Assembly (NCBI GenBank): GCA_015680685.1
Contig: MNCI01024020.1
Location: forward strand, 44,149 to 108,148
DNA: 64,000 bases
Direction: 5' to 3'
Source of the DNA: Gnetum montanum
Taxonomy: Eukaryota > Streptophyta > Gnetopsida > Gnetales > Gnetaceae
The position numbers were made by a program, and so were the translations under genes. The notes under the pieces were generated by a model. That model made no database searches, had not been told where the DNA came from, and saw only the letters and a list, made by a program, of their open reading frames with translations. Below, piece after piece: positions 1 through 12,539 of the stretch (position 1 is the first letter of the stretch; every line of letters starts with the position of its first letter).

Positions 1-283
1 TGGTTTGATTGTACTACCTTCATTTTTCATCATCATACACTATTAAGCAATACCATAATAATCTTGTCCCTTCTATGACAATAAATTCATGATCTAATAG
101 ATAAAAATATTTTCACAAGAGAAATAAGAGTACCAAGATTAGTGATAAATCATGCTCTTTTTCTTCTTCACTATCATCTTCCAAGTATCAAGAATAAGAG
201 ATACATATCTTTGAAGATCATGAACTTTCTACTCCAAACAAAGAACAAGATAGAATATCCACAAGTGGAAGAAAGGAAGCTTT
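1..283. other. Unassigned AT-rich sequence
   Basis: No reading frame, LTR terminus, primer site or RNA gene could be recognised. It leads directly into the first unit of a tandem duplication and is probably decayed transposon DNA, but nothing in it proves that. Confidence 0.4.
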
Positions 284-1801
284 GTCTTTGAAATTCAGCC
301 ATTAAAACTAGCACTTGAAAGGTTACAAAGAATCTCAATAATCTCCTCTACCATTTGGTTATGTCATTAAAAAAGATGATTGTTAGGTATTAGTCTTGAC
401 CTTAGTCATGGGGGAAGAGGCCTTCACCTAATGGATTTTATAGTCATTTGCTTATTTGTTTATTTTATGTACATCTATTTTTGGAATCTAACTATATATA
501 ATTCCTTAATTTTCTAATTCTTTTTAATTTGGTATGATTTTGTATGCATTTTTGTAAGCATACAAATCTAGCAATTTTAGTTTATTATTTTTAGCATAAT
601 TTTTTTATGTATGTCTATTTTTGATATTAATGATTAATCAATTTTTATTTTTACATTATTTTAAGATTATTTTTCTATATTTTGTGTGTTCATGAGAAAT
701 CATTTAATGTGGTTTATGAATGCTTAACCTAAGAGCTAAATGATAAATGGATAAAACTATAGAAGTTATGATGATACAAGAGTGTCAAATGGATCTAATA
801 AAGAACTTTGGTTGATGGAACACATATACAATGCAAATTCATCCATACCCTTTTCTTCTATCATGAATGGAAAACCAAACATATATTTAGAAAGGAGCTA
901 GCTCCTATAACACAAATGAAGAAGTTGATGCTACTGGATCCATGGGAGGATCTAGTGTACTAAAATTTTAAGGTGTAATCTTTGGAAACTTGTGTGAGTG
1001 TTTTGTTATGGTTTAAAAAATGATGTGTCATTGAGGGATCTTGTCTTTGAAATTTATCCATCAAAACCAACACTTGATAGATTACAAAGAACCTCAATAA
1101 TCTCATCTACCATTTGGTTATGTTGTTAAAAAAGATGATTGTTAGGTATTAGTCTTGATCTTAGTCATGGGGGAAGAGGCCTTCACTTAATGGATTTTAT
1201 AGTAATGTATCATTTGCTTATTTTTTTGTTTTATGTACATCTATTTTTTGAATCTAACTATATATCATTCTTTAATTTGCTAATTCTTTTCAATTTGGTA
1301 TGATTTTGTATGCATTTTTGTAAGCATATAGATCAAACAGTTTTAGTCTTTTATTTTTAGCATAATTTTTTATGTATGTATATTTTTGATATTAATGATT
1401 AGTCAATTTTGATTTTTATATTATTTTAAGATTATTTTTTATATTTTGTGTGTTCATGAGAAATCATTTAATGTGATTTATCAATGCTTAACCTAAGAGC
1501 TAAAAGGTAAATGGATAAGACTACAAAAGTGAGGATGATGCAAGAGTGTCAAATGGATCTAATATAAAACTTTGGAACACATATAGAAGCAAAATTCATC
1601 CATACCCTTTTCTTCTACCATTAGTGGAAAACCAAACATATATTTATAAAGGATCTCGATCCTACACCACAAATTAAGAAGTTGATGCTACTGGATCCAT
1701 GGGAGGATCTAGTGTACTAGAATTTTAAGATGTAAGCTTTGGAAACTTGTATGAGTGCTTTGTTTTGGTTTAAAAAATGATGTGTCATTGAGGGATCTTG
1801 T
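284..1801. repeat. Two-copy tandem duplication, unit about 758 bp
   Basis: The stretch from about 284 to 1043 is repeated almost end to end at about 1042-1801 with an offset of 757-759 bases. Anchors are TGTTAGGTAT at 381 and 1140, and TGATGTGTCATTGAGGG at 1021 and 1778. The copies differ by scattered substitutions and small indels, for example about 30 bases around 790-840 of copy 1 that are shorter in copy 2, so the duplication is not recent. Each copy contains CTTAGTCATGGGGGA (401 and 1160), a motif that elsewhere in the window abuts or lies inside Athila-like elements. No coding capacity is seen. It may be derived from an LTR or from internal retroelement spacer. Confidence 0.85.
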
Positions 1802-3145
1802 GAAAACTAGGATGGATTTTGATCAATGAAGTTTGATCATTGTGCTTGTACTTTCTTTGCCTAACTACATTAGTTAGAGAAGGTTCATGATTTTGTAAAC
1901 CTATGTTGGCTGCATTGAGCTTAGAAATGAGCTATCGCATTCATCAAGTGCATGTCAAGAAATCTACATTGTGAGCTAACATTTTGATTAAAAGCAATGA
2001 TCCTCTTCTCTTTTCAAAACATTGAAAAAAATTCTTAAAAAAATAAATTAAGAAAATAAAAAAAATACAAAGAAAAAAATTTCAAAAATGAGGATGAGGT
2101 TGTGGAGATATGAGTAATAGATGTTTCCTCACACTCTTGGTCCACACAAATTGATGATGTCACCATCCTAAGATAGATATTTTTCAGTTGCTTAAAATTA
2201 ACAGGAACATGATTTAAGTCTATACCCCTTAAATTGGTATTTACCATCTAGGTAGAATGATAATTCCATGACCAACCTATTTGATTACCTAAGAAGATTA
2301 AATAAGTTTAGGTCTACAATAATTAATCATTACATTACATCAACTCCAATGGTTTCAAATGCCTAGAATTTGCTCTTAGATAGCATTCTAGTAAAGTTAA
2401 ATGCTGCTTTTAATCAAATATTAGCCCAAGAATGAAAAAATTATTTAACCATGATGGACATGTTCATGTTTATTACCTAGATGAACCATAATATGTGGAT
2501 TTTATTATTTAATGAAACTAGAGATATTGAAGAGAGGTTTTTAGTAACACCAAATTCGAGAACCTAACTTGCATATGTGTAAGGAGAGAAGAAAATCAAA
2601 CTAGATTCTTGGACTTCCAGATGAGTTTGTAACACTTCGGTCAATTTAGTTTCATCAATGATTAGACTATAGAATAATTGGAACTAGAAGACATTGGAAG
2701 TGGTGGTGTTATCTTGCATCTCTGAAAGAGGACTTGGAGATGTCTCCTTATTGGTTAGATGAGTAGTGATGAAGAAAAATAGTGGAATATCCCTTGTGGA
2801 GCATGGTGAATGCTCTTATGGTTCAATGAGATAGTTTAATTGTTGATTGGAAGTCAATGATGTTACATTTCTCTTTCTCCTTTGTATTTCATTCAAGTTC
2901 CTCATCACTCTCTTATTAGATAATTCTTAATTTACCATTATTTATGCAAAAAATTTAAGCAAGATAAAGTAGAGCATGATATTTTGATATCTAAGGGATG
3001 GACATGTATTTAATGTTGATGTCTCATTGATTTTTTGGAATTCATAGGTATCTCATCAATAGGATTTGCAAGAGTAAGAGAGATAAGAGCATGCTGATGG
3101 ATTTTCTTTTAGTTAATCATGTTAATGCATTCATGTTGACATTGA
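1802..3145. other. Unassigned AT-rich region left of copia-1
   Basis: No family could be assigned. Short open stretches exist on both strands, but none shows retroelement or host motifs. The right edge is set by the end of the copia-1 LTR at 3146. The five bases before it (ATTGA) would be the copia-1 target duplication, but the partner copy was not found. Confidence 0.4.
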
Positions 3146-3442
3146 TGTTATAAATTTTTTAGGATCTTTGATAAGTAGTCTTGAAACCAAACAAGACAAG
3201 AAAAGGTAATCACACTATATTTTATATTTGCCAAGTTATGGCTACTTAAGATATGTAAAAGGATATGTCTAAAATATAAATAAATGCAATTGTACTAAAT
3301 AGTTAACTACCAAACTTAACTAATTACTAGTTTAAGATGATTAATTTCAATTCTTTATTATGGAACTATGATGGTGTACACTGTAATGACATTATGATGT
3401 GTATTATATCAAACATGGTAAAAACAAAGAAAATAACATAAT
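3146..3442 (-). mobile_element. Copia-1 3' LTR remnant
   Basis: This is the left end of an old minus-strand Ty1/copia element. About 110 bases from 3146 (TGTTATAAATTTTTTAGGAT, then a block ending in TTAAGATATGT) recur with substitutions at 28785-28897, next to the copia-1 primer site, so the two are the 3' and 5' LTRs of one element. El1 is inserted at 3442/3448, and the copia RNase H end resumes on its other side at 16029. The right limit of the LTR is not visible; some of 3146-3442 may be internal sequence. Confidence 0.6.
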
Positions 3443-3447
3443 CAAAG
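3443..3447. repeat. Target site duplication of El1 (CAAAG), left copy
   Basis: CAAAG directly precedes the LTR terminus TGATGAGTAG. The identical CAAAG follows the other terminus at 16024-16028. This defines El1 as a complete insertion. Confidence 0.9.
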
Positions 3448-4282
3448 TGATGAGTAGTGAGTAGACCCTACACCCAACCATACAATTCACTAAGCATTCA
3501 CACGTGATCCAATCAAATTTCATGGACTTATAGCCTTCTAAGTACACTGGTTTCTAGGAAATGAAACTAACTGTTGTAATCATTATCTTCCCAATTGCAC
3601 TTGTGAAATGCAAAGGTATGATTAAGTGCAACTAAGGCATATGATTTTTATCATTTTTACATTTATACTTTAGGTCACCTAAGGTTAAATAATAATGTAT
3701 AAAATGAAATAATTAAATTACTAATTGAATATAACTGGCAACACCTAGCTAATCCTAACATATGCATTCATTCTTGCTTACCATACACATCCTGAATGTG
3801 TTTAACACTATTGGGTTATCAAATGTTAGGTGTTACTAGGATTACCAAGTGCCAAGTGTATGCTTAAAGTGGTCTTACTTATGTACTTAATTAATTGCTA
3901 TTTAATATATCTTAATATAGCTTAATTACCTAAAGCATTAAAGAAAATTTCATAAATAAATAATTAATATTTTTCAAAGTGCTATGAGGTTTATCAAAAA
4001 GCTTGTCTTTATTACTGCAAACATTGTCATGCTCATGTGCAACAATTCTTAAACAAAGATCCGTGCACTCTTTGACTCTTATTATAACTTTTAAGTAAGA
4101 AAATTGTAAGAGCTCCACTACAACTATGACCAAAGATGCCATAAATACGGTGGATGAGCATGTATTTATAGGCAAAAATAGACATTGCATTGATTAGGCC
4201 ATGTCAACACATCAGATCCCATGTCGACACAGCAACGTTGATGAGGCCTTTTTGACAAAACCTAGGAAAACATGATTCATCA
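3448..4282 (-). repeat. El1 3' LTR
   Basis: The 835-bp repeat matches 15153-16023 along its length with many substitutions. In element orientation it starts TGATGAATC at 4282 and ends CTACTCATCA at 3448. A TATA box (rc of TATTTATAGGC, 4163-4173) lies about 110 bases inside. Between it and the LTR start is an array of TTGAC/GTCAA-type boxes (about 4185-4262). Confidence 0.9.
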
Positions 4283-4300
4283 TACCCCCATGACTAAATG
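4283..4300 (-). other. El1 polypurine tract
   Basis: Reading in element direction, TTTAGTCATGGGGGTA directly abuts the 3' LTR start TGATGA. The same layout is seen in El2 (TTTTGGGGGTA, 24900-24910) and El4 (TCATGGAGGTA, 48598-48608), which supports it as the plus-strand priming site. Confidence 0.8.
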
Positions 4301-7260
4301 AAAACTTGTTCTTGAGTGAAAAAAAGGAGGAATAAGTTTCTTACAAAATCTTTTGAAGGTATGGGATTATTGACTAACTACTAACATTCACAGATATAAA
4401 CACAAACAACCACTAAGTGCTTGAGTGTATGGATTTATAATATTATAAAATTTTGGTGTTTAGGACAACAAAATTGAACACTAGGACAAAAATGACAAAT
4501 ATTATTCTTCTGATGATGCAAAAATGAGGAAGAAGTTGAAATGGTCCCATGTGGTGGAGGTTCTTGAGGCTTCGAAGAACCTTCTTCTACTTCAGGTGCA
4601 CGTGGTGGTTGAGGTGGTTGTGGTTGTTCTACAATAGCTACAACTTATGGTGGAATATGGAAGGCATCCAATAGTGCCTTCATCTTCTCCTCCTTACTCT
4701 TGGGATCATTCATAGTCCACATTGCATCATGAGTATGGATCGGTTTGGGAACATTCCAAGGATAAGACATTGCTAAGAATAGCTCCTTCGCATTGATGAA
4801 CCAAGTAGCAAAAAGTTTGCATTCAACATCGAATGCCTTTACTATATTTTGTAGCTACTTGTAGTGAGTCATTCTCATGGCCAAGTTCTTAGTTGTAGAT
4901 AGTTGATCAGTGAAGCACTACCTGAGAATGTCGAGTTTTGCATTTGCCACCTCAAGCTTCTATTTGGTGTCTTTGTGATGCTTGAATGTAGCTTCATACA
5001 ACAAGTATGAGTTGGTCACCTATTTCTCTAAGTTAGACCATGGCTATCTAAAAGTCATCATCACTAGATTTACATAATGAATATTGGCAAGCTCCATGTA
5101 CTCCATCATCTTCTTGATCTACAACTCCTTTATGCAAATATCCATGTTGTTGTAGTCATTGAGCCCATCAAAGATAGGCTGCCAGACATCACCTCCTTTG
5201 TTTAGCTACTACAGGGCCATATTAACTTTCACCTTCGTCATCTAAATATGTTTTTCATTGATTTATTTTTGTAAACCAACCTAATCTTTGTAGTAATTTT
5301 TGACTCTCTCAAACTTAAGAGCCTTAATTTTCTAATCATCTTCCTCTATTACAAATTTCTAGCAAAGATCTCAAACTTCCTGCATGGAGAGATTTCTGCT
5401 TTCAGCTACTAATATCCTTAGTTTATTGTTCACTTTGGCTAGCTGTTCTTGCTGTTGATAGAAGAAATCTTGCATTTGCTACTTCTATGCATCAACATTC
5501 TGTAGGGGATGCTTTTCTATAGTCAAAGTTACATTCTCATGGTGAGCCTAATTTAAGGCCTTTTGAATATTATGCATGGTGGCATCAACCAAGGACTAAT
5601 TAAAGATCACCATCTACTTTGCATCCTCAACCTTTCTAAGCTTGTCTTGAAGTTATTGAAAAGCTTCATCATGGGTCAGTGTAGGGTTGAGAAACATAGG
5701 ATCAGTAAGGCAGACTCTTAGTTTAGTAACCTCCGTAGCCAAGTGTTGGTTTTAAGCTTGAGCTATTTCAATTTTCCAATCCATGATAATGCATTTTCCC
5801 CTTACTTCCAGCAGCTCTGATTGGGTTGTAGTGATTATTTTTAAAGGTCAAAGACATCAAGAATCGATTACTTAGTTCCCACTAGTTGGTCCAGCAACTC
5901 CTTGTGCTAGGCTATGCTTAATTTGCTGCTAACTATTTTGGCAGATGTCTGCACATCTATGAGTGTAGAAACATCTAGTACAAATGTCATAGGTGCATTT
6001 AATGCCTTGGAAATGCTATCAACAACCACCTCTGCTACTGTCTCCTACCCATGATGTTGCATCACCAAGACAGTTACCCCCTTATCCTCCTCTAGGTGCA
6101 CCAAGAAAGTAGTTACATTCCCAAAGATTTTTCAGAATTACTACTATTGTAAGAGAAATATTGTTATCTCTTGGATTTTAGGACTCGATCTCATGGGAAG
6201 CTATGTTATTTGGGCTAAGAAAACTAGTCCACCTCCCTTCATTTAACTAATTATTTGAGCCACTTCATTAAGGTGGCTCATTACTACACAATACATAGAT
6301 AGATTGCCACAACTTGTTCTTACTTGATGCTCTTTCTAACGTAAGAGCTACTCTTAGATCTTGTGCATTTGTTTAAGGGCAACATGAGACTTTGGTGTTG
6401 TTTCATGAGTGGGTGGTGGAGGTGGTGGTTGATGCTTCTCTTTCTTGGTTGTTGGAGGGGGTCTTATCTTTCATCATTTCTAGCTAAGAGGCAGAAGGAG
6501 CATGCCTGATTGTATCCTTACCATATTGAACTATTGCTACCCTTTTGTATAGTTTTCTGATGAGGTAGGGAAAGGGTAGGGTCTGTCTTCCATGTTCATT
6601 TTTCTTAAATCACTTCTCTATCTCTAGATAGATTAGGTGTAGAAGGTTCACAAAAATTTCCCACTCAAAGTAGCACACACATGGGCGGAAAAGGTAATCA
6701 CCTTATTGGACCTCATTATTGGATTGAGGTGATAGGATACTATCTTGAAATATACGTACTCTACTAGGGTGAGTGCACCATAGTCATTGTAGTTCACTCC
6801 ATAACATCATTGTGTCCAATCCTTCTTTGCCTCTAAGTCTGCTTGTGTGGATATCTCTACCAAATTTATTCCAATATCAAGCAACCCAAGGGCCTATGCA
6901 ATAGCCTCCACTAAGTAGGACACCTAAATATCCTTGATCTTCATAGTGGCTTTTACTTACCTACTGTTCTAGAAGAGATATGTCTCTCCTATGTACCATT
7001 CCTCACTAGTAGTGATGATTGGCCACATGGGAGAGTTTTGCAAATGTATCTTGACTTTTGCTAGATCATGTTCTAAGAATGGTCCAAACTTCAATTCTTG
7101 GAGAATTGAACATTGGATGTCACGAGACTTGATCTGATCAAGGGAAGCTTGAGTTAATGTGATCTCAAGTCTTGGCATTAGACTTGGCACCTCATCTCGA
7201 TGGGATGGTTTAGTTATGGCCACTTCCTATGGAATCTATCAAACAGATTCCACTTTGGGC
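4301..7260 (-). pseudogene. El1 ORF3, decayed plant transposon-type protein
   Basis: The conserved start region lies at 6969-7223 and contains HLQNSPMWPI and EEWYIGETY. It aligns by eye with LKGSPLWPI and YLGETYQFWY of El2 (about 22235-22325) and with El4 near 45940-46020. Towards the lower coordinates, stop-rich sequence resembles the long coiled-coil tail of El2 ORF3. I match the core to the domain described as putative plant transposon protein (Transposase_32-like); this is by pattern, not by search. The ORF lies downstream of integrase where Athila elements carry their env-like ORF. Its function is not established. Most of the frame is destroyed by TAG stops and indels. Confidence 0.65.
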
Positions 7261-9570
7261 TCCTACCAAAGAGGTCCCATCACATGAGTTTCTAATGCTT
7301 GTTCTTGGGCTTGTTCTTATTGCTCTCTTCTAGCTCTAGGTCATTTGTCCCTTGGCTGGGATTGTCCTCCTTCCTATGAGTGTTTTAGTCTAGGTATGAT
7401 TTGTAATCACAACATGACCAAGGATTAGCATGCATTATGTAACTTTGAAACATTTAGAATACCTTATCTCTTGGGGTAGTTAAACTTAGCTAAGTTGTGA
7501 TCATCATTGGTTTAATTATTTTAATATTATTTTATTATTACCTAATTAAATATCTTACCAAAGTGTGTTGGAAGGGTTTAACTTCCATAGGCTGATGATT
7601 TAATATTATTTTATTCATTAAAACCATGGGGGAGTTAGAAAAATTTGAAAAAGTTTTGTCAAAAACCTAAGGTTTGTGGCCTTCACAGTGTAAACTGTAT
7701 CTCTAGAAGTTGCAAGACTAAAGAATGGAATGAATCAAACAAACAACGTAAAAGTTACAAGCTTTGAAAGGTTTTGAGCTTTGAAAAATCATAAAAAGTC
7801 CACTTACATTTGAAGTAAATGGCAAAAATTTCCCAAGTGGTGAGCATTATATATAAAATTTTTCCCATGCGTTGATTAGGCCTCATCGACAAGGCCTAGT
7901 CAATGTGGTTAGTTACGTTGATTGGGCCTAGTCGATGTGACTATTGATAATTGTTGACCAAGTCAAAATTTGAAAAATACAAGGAGTTTTTGGGTAAAAT
8001 TGGAATCAAATGAAAACCCAAGAAGCTAAGAACACAATGAGATACTTTAAGAGGGGTTCAAATTTCACAAAATAGAGAGAATGATTGGAGAAATACCTTA
8101 AGGAGCACATAGTTGGATGTAACTAATGGGAAATGTAAAAGATTTGATTACAAAAAATATCTAAGGATAAGGGACTTAACTATCCCAACCACGAGACATG
8201 CAAGTGGGTTTTTCCCATAGCAGGCTCATAACCTCAAATAAGAATTTTGTGGATTCGATAGTTGATTAATGCTTACAAAAAGTTAAGGACCGAATTTGGA
8301 AGAATTTATCCAAGAATTTTAACATGTCAAACTAAGACATTGAACAAAAATATGGAAACTAGTAGTGAAATAAGTTATCGAAAGCATTGATGGATGAGAT
8401 AGAAAGTGGAATGGATTTCCCAATCATGAATTTTATGGTTAAATGACCCAAGAAAGCCCACCTTGGTCCAGATCAAAACCAACTACTTTCAGTGACTTCG
8501 CATCATCACTCTAGGATTGGTCCACTTGAGATACAAGCATGCTCCCATAGACAACCATCATTCCTTATTTGAGAAAAATAGAGAATCAAGAAGTGAGAAA
8601 GGGCCTTAGTTAGAGAGGACCTTCAAGCATGGGTAACATATCTTTCTAGTCCAATAACTAGTGCTTGTAGCCTATTATTTTGTCTAAGGAGTGTGCTTTG
8701 CATTTCCATCATGTATTTTTTTTTTCAAATTTTATGTTTTTATGGATTTTTGGATGGGAACCACACTATGCAAAGACTTATTCAACTTCATGTTATTGGT
8801 TGACATGGAATGGTAAGAAATCTACGAAAACACATACACATTCAAGCAAGTAGAGAGGCACAAAGAGTATTGAATCTCCTTAAATTCACACCCTTTTCAA
8901 ACATTTGAATCTTTCCTAGTTTTGAAAACTACCAAGGTTACAAATTCATTAAAGTTTTATTAATGAAAAAGGAACCTCATAGTTCCAAAACGAGGAAGAT
9001 CATAGAGTTGGTGGATGGATGGATGATGTGGACTCATTGCCTACCCCATGAAAAATAAACTTTTTCTTAGTAATTAGTTATCAAAATTTAATAATAGAAA
9101 CCAGACATTAGCAATGAAAAATAGTAGGTACAAACCACCATTAGTAAACAGCTATAGCATCACTATGTCTTATTGGCAACAAAGGAATTTTATTAGAAAA
9201 AAGAAAAATTTACATCAAAATAAATGAAAATATAAAATAAATTGTAAAATATTCAAGAAAAATAAAACATACTAACAATGTTGTAAAATAAAAATTTGGA
9301 AAAATAACAAAGTGTAAAACAAAAATATGTAAAACAAAAAAAGTAGGAAAGTTGAAGAGCCTATTTAATGATTAGCATGAATGGCCATCTACCCCATGAT
9401 TGTGTCGAAAGAAGGAGATCCAAAAGATTGAGCATAGTTGTTCATTCAATGAGGCATTAATTTCACTAGCTTGCTTGGACTCATGGGAAGGTTTTAGTTA
9501 TTGCATGTTGACCAAATGTTTTTTTTTTCTTTTTGGGCTCTTAGGTTTGTAAATTAACATGACCCCCAAA
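7261..9570 (-). other. El1 spacer between integrase and ORF3
   Basis: This is about 2.3 kb without a recognisable protein. Parts match El6 on the same strand: the blocks around 8460-8700 (AGTGACTTCGCATCA, GGGCCTTAGTTAGAG, AACTAGTGCTTGTAGCC) recur at 62600-62830, and 9365-9420 recurs at 63435-63490. The conservation shows that the spacer is an original part of this lineage. At 9391-9404 there is a PPT-like CCCCATGAT motif. TTGAC/GTCAA boxes near 7870-7945 resemble those of the LTR U3, so this block could be an internal promoter or a captured LTR piece. Confidence 0.5.
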
Positions 9571-9579
9571 CGAAAGGTT

Positions 9580-10480
9580 TCATAAATGATGTAAGGCCCT
9601 TCCCACAACATTTGAAACTTTTTTTTTGAGGTACATGTATGGGTTTCTAGTACAAGACTTTATCTCTAGGTAAAATTTTACCTTTCGTATTCTAAGATCA
9701 TGGCGTTGTTTATTGAATGCATTATGCAGTCCATTCAAAGACAAGGCTAGTAACTGATTTTTATCTAACATGTTAAGGTAGATTAATCTCTCTTTTTATG
9801 CTAGGATCAAGTCAAGGTCTAGGTCATAAGCTGTTGAAAGTGTATGAAGCTTGAATTGAATTGGAAGAGTTCATAATTTTTTGTAGACTAGCTCATAGGA
9901 AGAGTAGCCTATAGGGAACTTCTATGTGGAGCAGTAGGTTCAAAGTTCATCGTTGAGTTTCATGCTCCAATATCTCCTATATTTTCTAATTATTTAAGTT
10001 AAAGTCTTAGTGATCTTTCTATTGGTAACTTTTGCTTGACCATGGGCTTTGGGATGGTAGGGTGTTATTAGCTTATGTTTAACTTCCAAGCATTACATGA
10101 GCTTGTGAAATGTAGCACCTATAAAATGAGTACCATTATCATAAATTAGTACATGTCGTAATCCATACCTATTTAAAACATTTTTTTGTACAAATTAAGC
10201 AATAGTGGAAGATGTATATTTGGTGATGGCTACTTCTTCTACCCATTTGGTACAATAGTTAACAATGACTATTATGTATGCCTTTCCATTTAACAAGGGT
10301 GTGATGGGACCCATGAAGTCTATGCTCTAGATGTTAAAGGGTTCCAGTGGTTGGATCCACTTCTGAGATTCCTTCATTCGAGTGATCATCCCATCATCTC
10401 ATTGACAATGTTCACAAGAGCGAAAGAATTGGTGGGCATCCTTGAAAGTATTGGCCAACAGTACCCTATCATTAGGATTT
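9580..10480 (-). pseudogene. El1 integrase domain of pol
   Basis: Pieces in order on the minus strand include a zinc-binding remnant, CEHCQ preceded by AHQFF (around 10400-10450). The core follows with DFMGPITPL, then IYDNGTHF carrying the second catalytic Asp. The third acidic position reads HGQAKVTNR, so Glu is replaced by Lys (codon AAA at 10030-10032). The C-terminal part is at 9580-9771 (NKQRHDLRIRKVKF), where El6 reads more cleanly as KVKYQLGDKVLY and LWEGPYII. Frameshifts and stops separate the parts. The enzyme would insert cDNA into the genome; this copy is inactive. Confidence 0.85.
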
Positions 10481-10799
10481 TAGTGGCAGTGTGTCTCCCT
10501 GCATAGTGGTCCCCATAAGAACACTCATGAGCATCTTGGAGAACATGCAATTGAGTAGCATCAGGAACACATCAATGAATGAGGCCACTGACACATATCT
10601 TGTAAAGGTATCCATTAATCTCCATGAAGCGTTTGGCCTAATAAAGAAACTATTGTTTCTTCTAGAAGTTTAGGCCTTGTGGCATCTTTTGAGTAAGAAA
10701 ATAAGTAAGGATGCCATCGTACCATTTTGGTTCAATGGACACTTGTTCATTTATTGCACCAACAAAGAGGAGTTCATCATGAAATTCATCAAAGAGTGA

Positions 10800-11042
10800 G
10801 CTCTCTTCTTCTTTATTATCTCATCATAACCAAGATAAGTGATTAGCAACCACATTCTCAGTTCCCTTTTGATCTACCATTGTAATATCGAACTCCTGCA
10901 AGATCACCAACCACCATATGACATGGAGGCTCACCGTTGATCTATTAATTAGAAAGCAGATGGCATTGTGATCAATGTGCATAAACACCTCATATCCAAG
11001 CATATAGTACTTGAACATTTCCAAATCATACATCACAACCAT
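10800..11042 (-). pseudogene. El1 RNase H domain of pol
   Basis: A 72-codon open piece has the order expected for Ty3/gypsy RNase H: a segment ending YYMLGYEVFMHIDHNA, then ILQEFDITMVDQKG and NVVANHLSWL. The family consensus there is TDHAAL, LQEFD and NVVADHLSRL, so the Asp in ADH is Asn here. In reverse transcription the domain degrades the RNA of the RNA/DNA hybrid. It lies between RT and integrase. Confidence 0.85.
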
Positions 11043-11339
11043 TAGCTCTTTCTCTATTGTGGTGTAATTGAGTTATGCACCCACAATGTTTTAGCTTACA
11101 TAGTGGATGTAATATGGATATTTCTAATCATCCAACTACATAAGCACAACTCCCAAGGCATAATTTGATGCATCTTTCATAATGTAAAATGGTTAGGACC
11201 AATCAAGTTCTCATAGAATTTGAGTCTCTACAAGCTTCTCCTTAAGTTGCTGGAATACCTTTTTGCATTCATTGGTCCATATAAATGGAGCATCTTTCTT
11301 TATGATCTCGACCAACAATTTTGCAATCTTAGAGAAATT

Positions 11340-12120
11340 CTCTATAAATTGCTGGTAGTAGTTAGTGTATATAAGGAATGATTAGATATCTTTAATGGTT
11401 TTTGATTGGTGGGTTATTCCTTGGATGACCTGAATCTTTTTAGGATCCATGTTAATCCCTACTTGAAAAATCCTATGCCCTAACATAATGTCATCATGGA
11501 CCATGAGATGGCTCTTTTGCTAATTGAGCTAAAGATTAGTCTCTATGCACCTTTTAAGAACTTTCTCAAAGTGGTGAAGGGCTTGCTCAAATGTAGCACA
11601 ATAGGTGAAGAAGTCATCTATGAATACTTCCATCATATTATGAATATGTTGTTGAAAAATGCTTAGGACCAAGCATTGGAAAGTTGTAGGGGCATTGCAC
11701 AAACCAAAGGGAATCTTACGATATGCAAAGTCCCTCAAGGAATTATGAATATTTTTTTGGCCTAATCCTCAAGAATGATTTAAATTCTTTTATAGCCACT
11801 ATAACCATCTAGAAAGCTAATAGCAATTCCCAAAAATAGTGTCCAACACCTAGTCCATAAATGGCAATGAAAAATGATCTTTTAACATCCCCATGTTGAG
11901 AAGATTGCAATTAATATAGAGTTGCCACTTGCCATCTTTCTTTGGCCCAATTACAAGTGGGCTAATATGTTCACTATCTATAATTAGATAGATGAAAATT
12001 GCCTTGAGGAGTTGTTCAATTTCACCTTTGACAATCTAATTTAATTTGGGATTCAGCTACCATTGTGGTTACCTCTTTGGCTTCATAGCTGGATTAATAT
12101 AGATGTGATGTTGGCATATC
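11340..12120 (-). pseudogene. El1 reverse transcriptase domain of pol
   Basis: From the high-coordinate side the fragments are SEHISPLVIGPKKDG, KDHFSLPFMD, then FAYRKIPFGLCNAPTTFQ and EVFIDDFFTY within the 69-codon open piece 11529-11738. The catalytic pair Asp-Asp is kept (FIDD; the Athila/Tat form is usually FMDD). After it comes LKRCIETNL, typical of this lineage. Stops (mostly TAG) and two or more frameshifts break the frame. This is the only Ty3/gypsy RT of the Athila type in the window apart from a short piece at the right edge. Confidence 0.9.
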
Positions 12121-12539
12121 CTATGAACAATCCCTATGAGTTTAGGATATGACCCAATAAAGGTTATTGGACATTTTTTGACCACCTTAAACAACATCTT
12201 TTTTTGCTCAAGAGCAAGGTTGGCATTGATTATCAATGACTTACCATTTTTTCAGAAATGCATATTCTATGCTAATAGGTAGATTTTTCAACTCTAAGGG
12301 CTCATATTTAAAATTGTCAGAGATTTCCAACTCTTCCTAATTGGTATCATCAGGTTCATCATCAAAGAGTTGGCAATGAACGCTCTTCAGTTTATCCATG
12401 TATTCAACATAGACATAAGTTAAGCTCTCAATAGGTTCCATGCAAAGTGTGCTTTTCTTAGCACTAGTTATCAGCCACTAGGTATCCTATTATTTTTGGT
12501 TGCTGCGTACAAGCACTTTTGGTTTCAAATTCATTTGCA

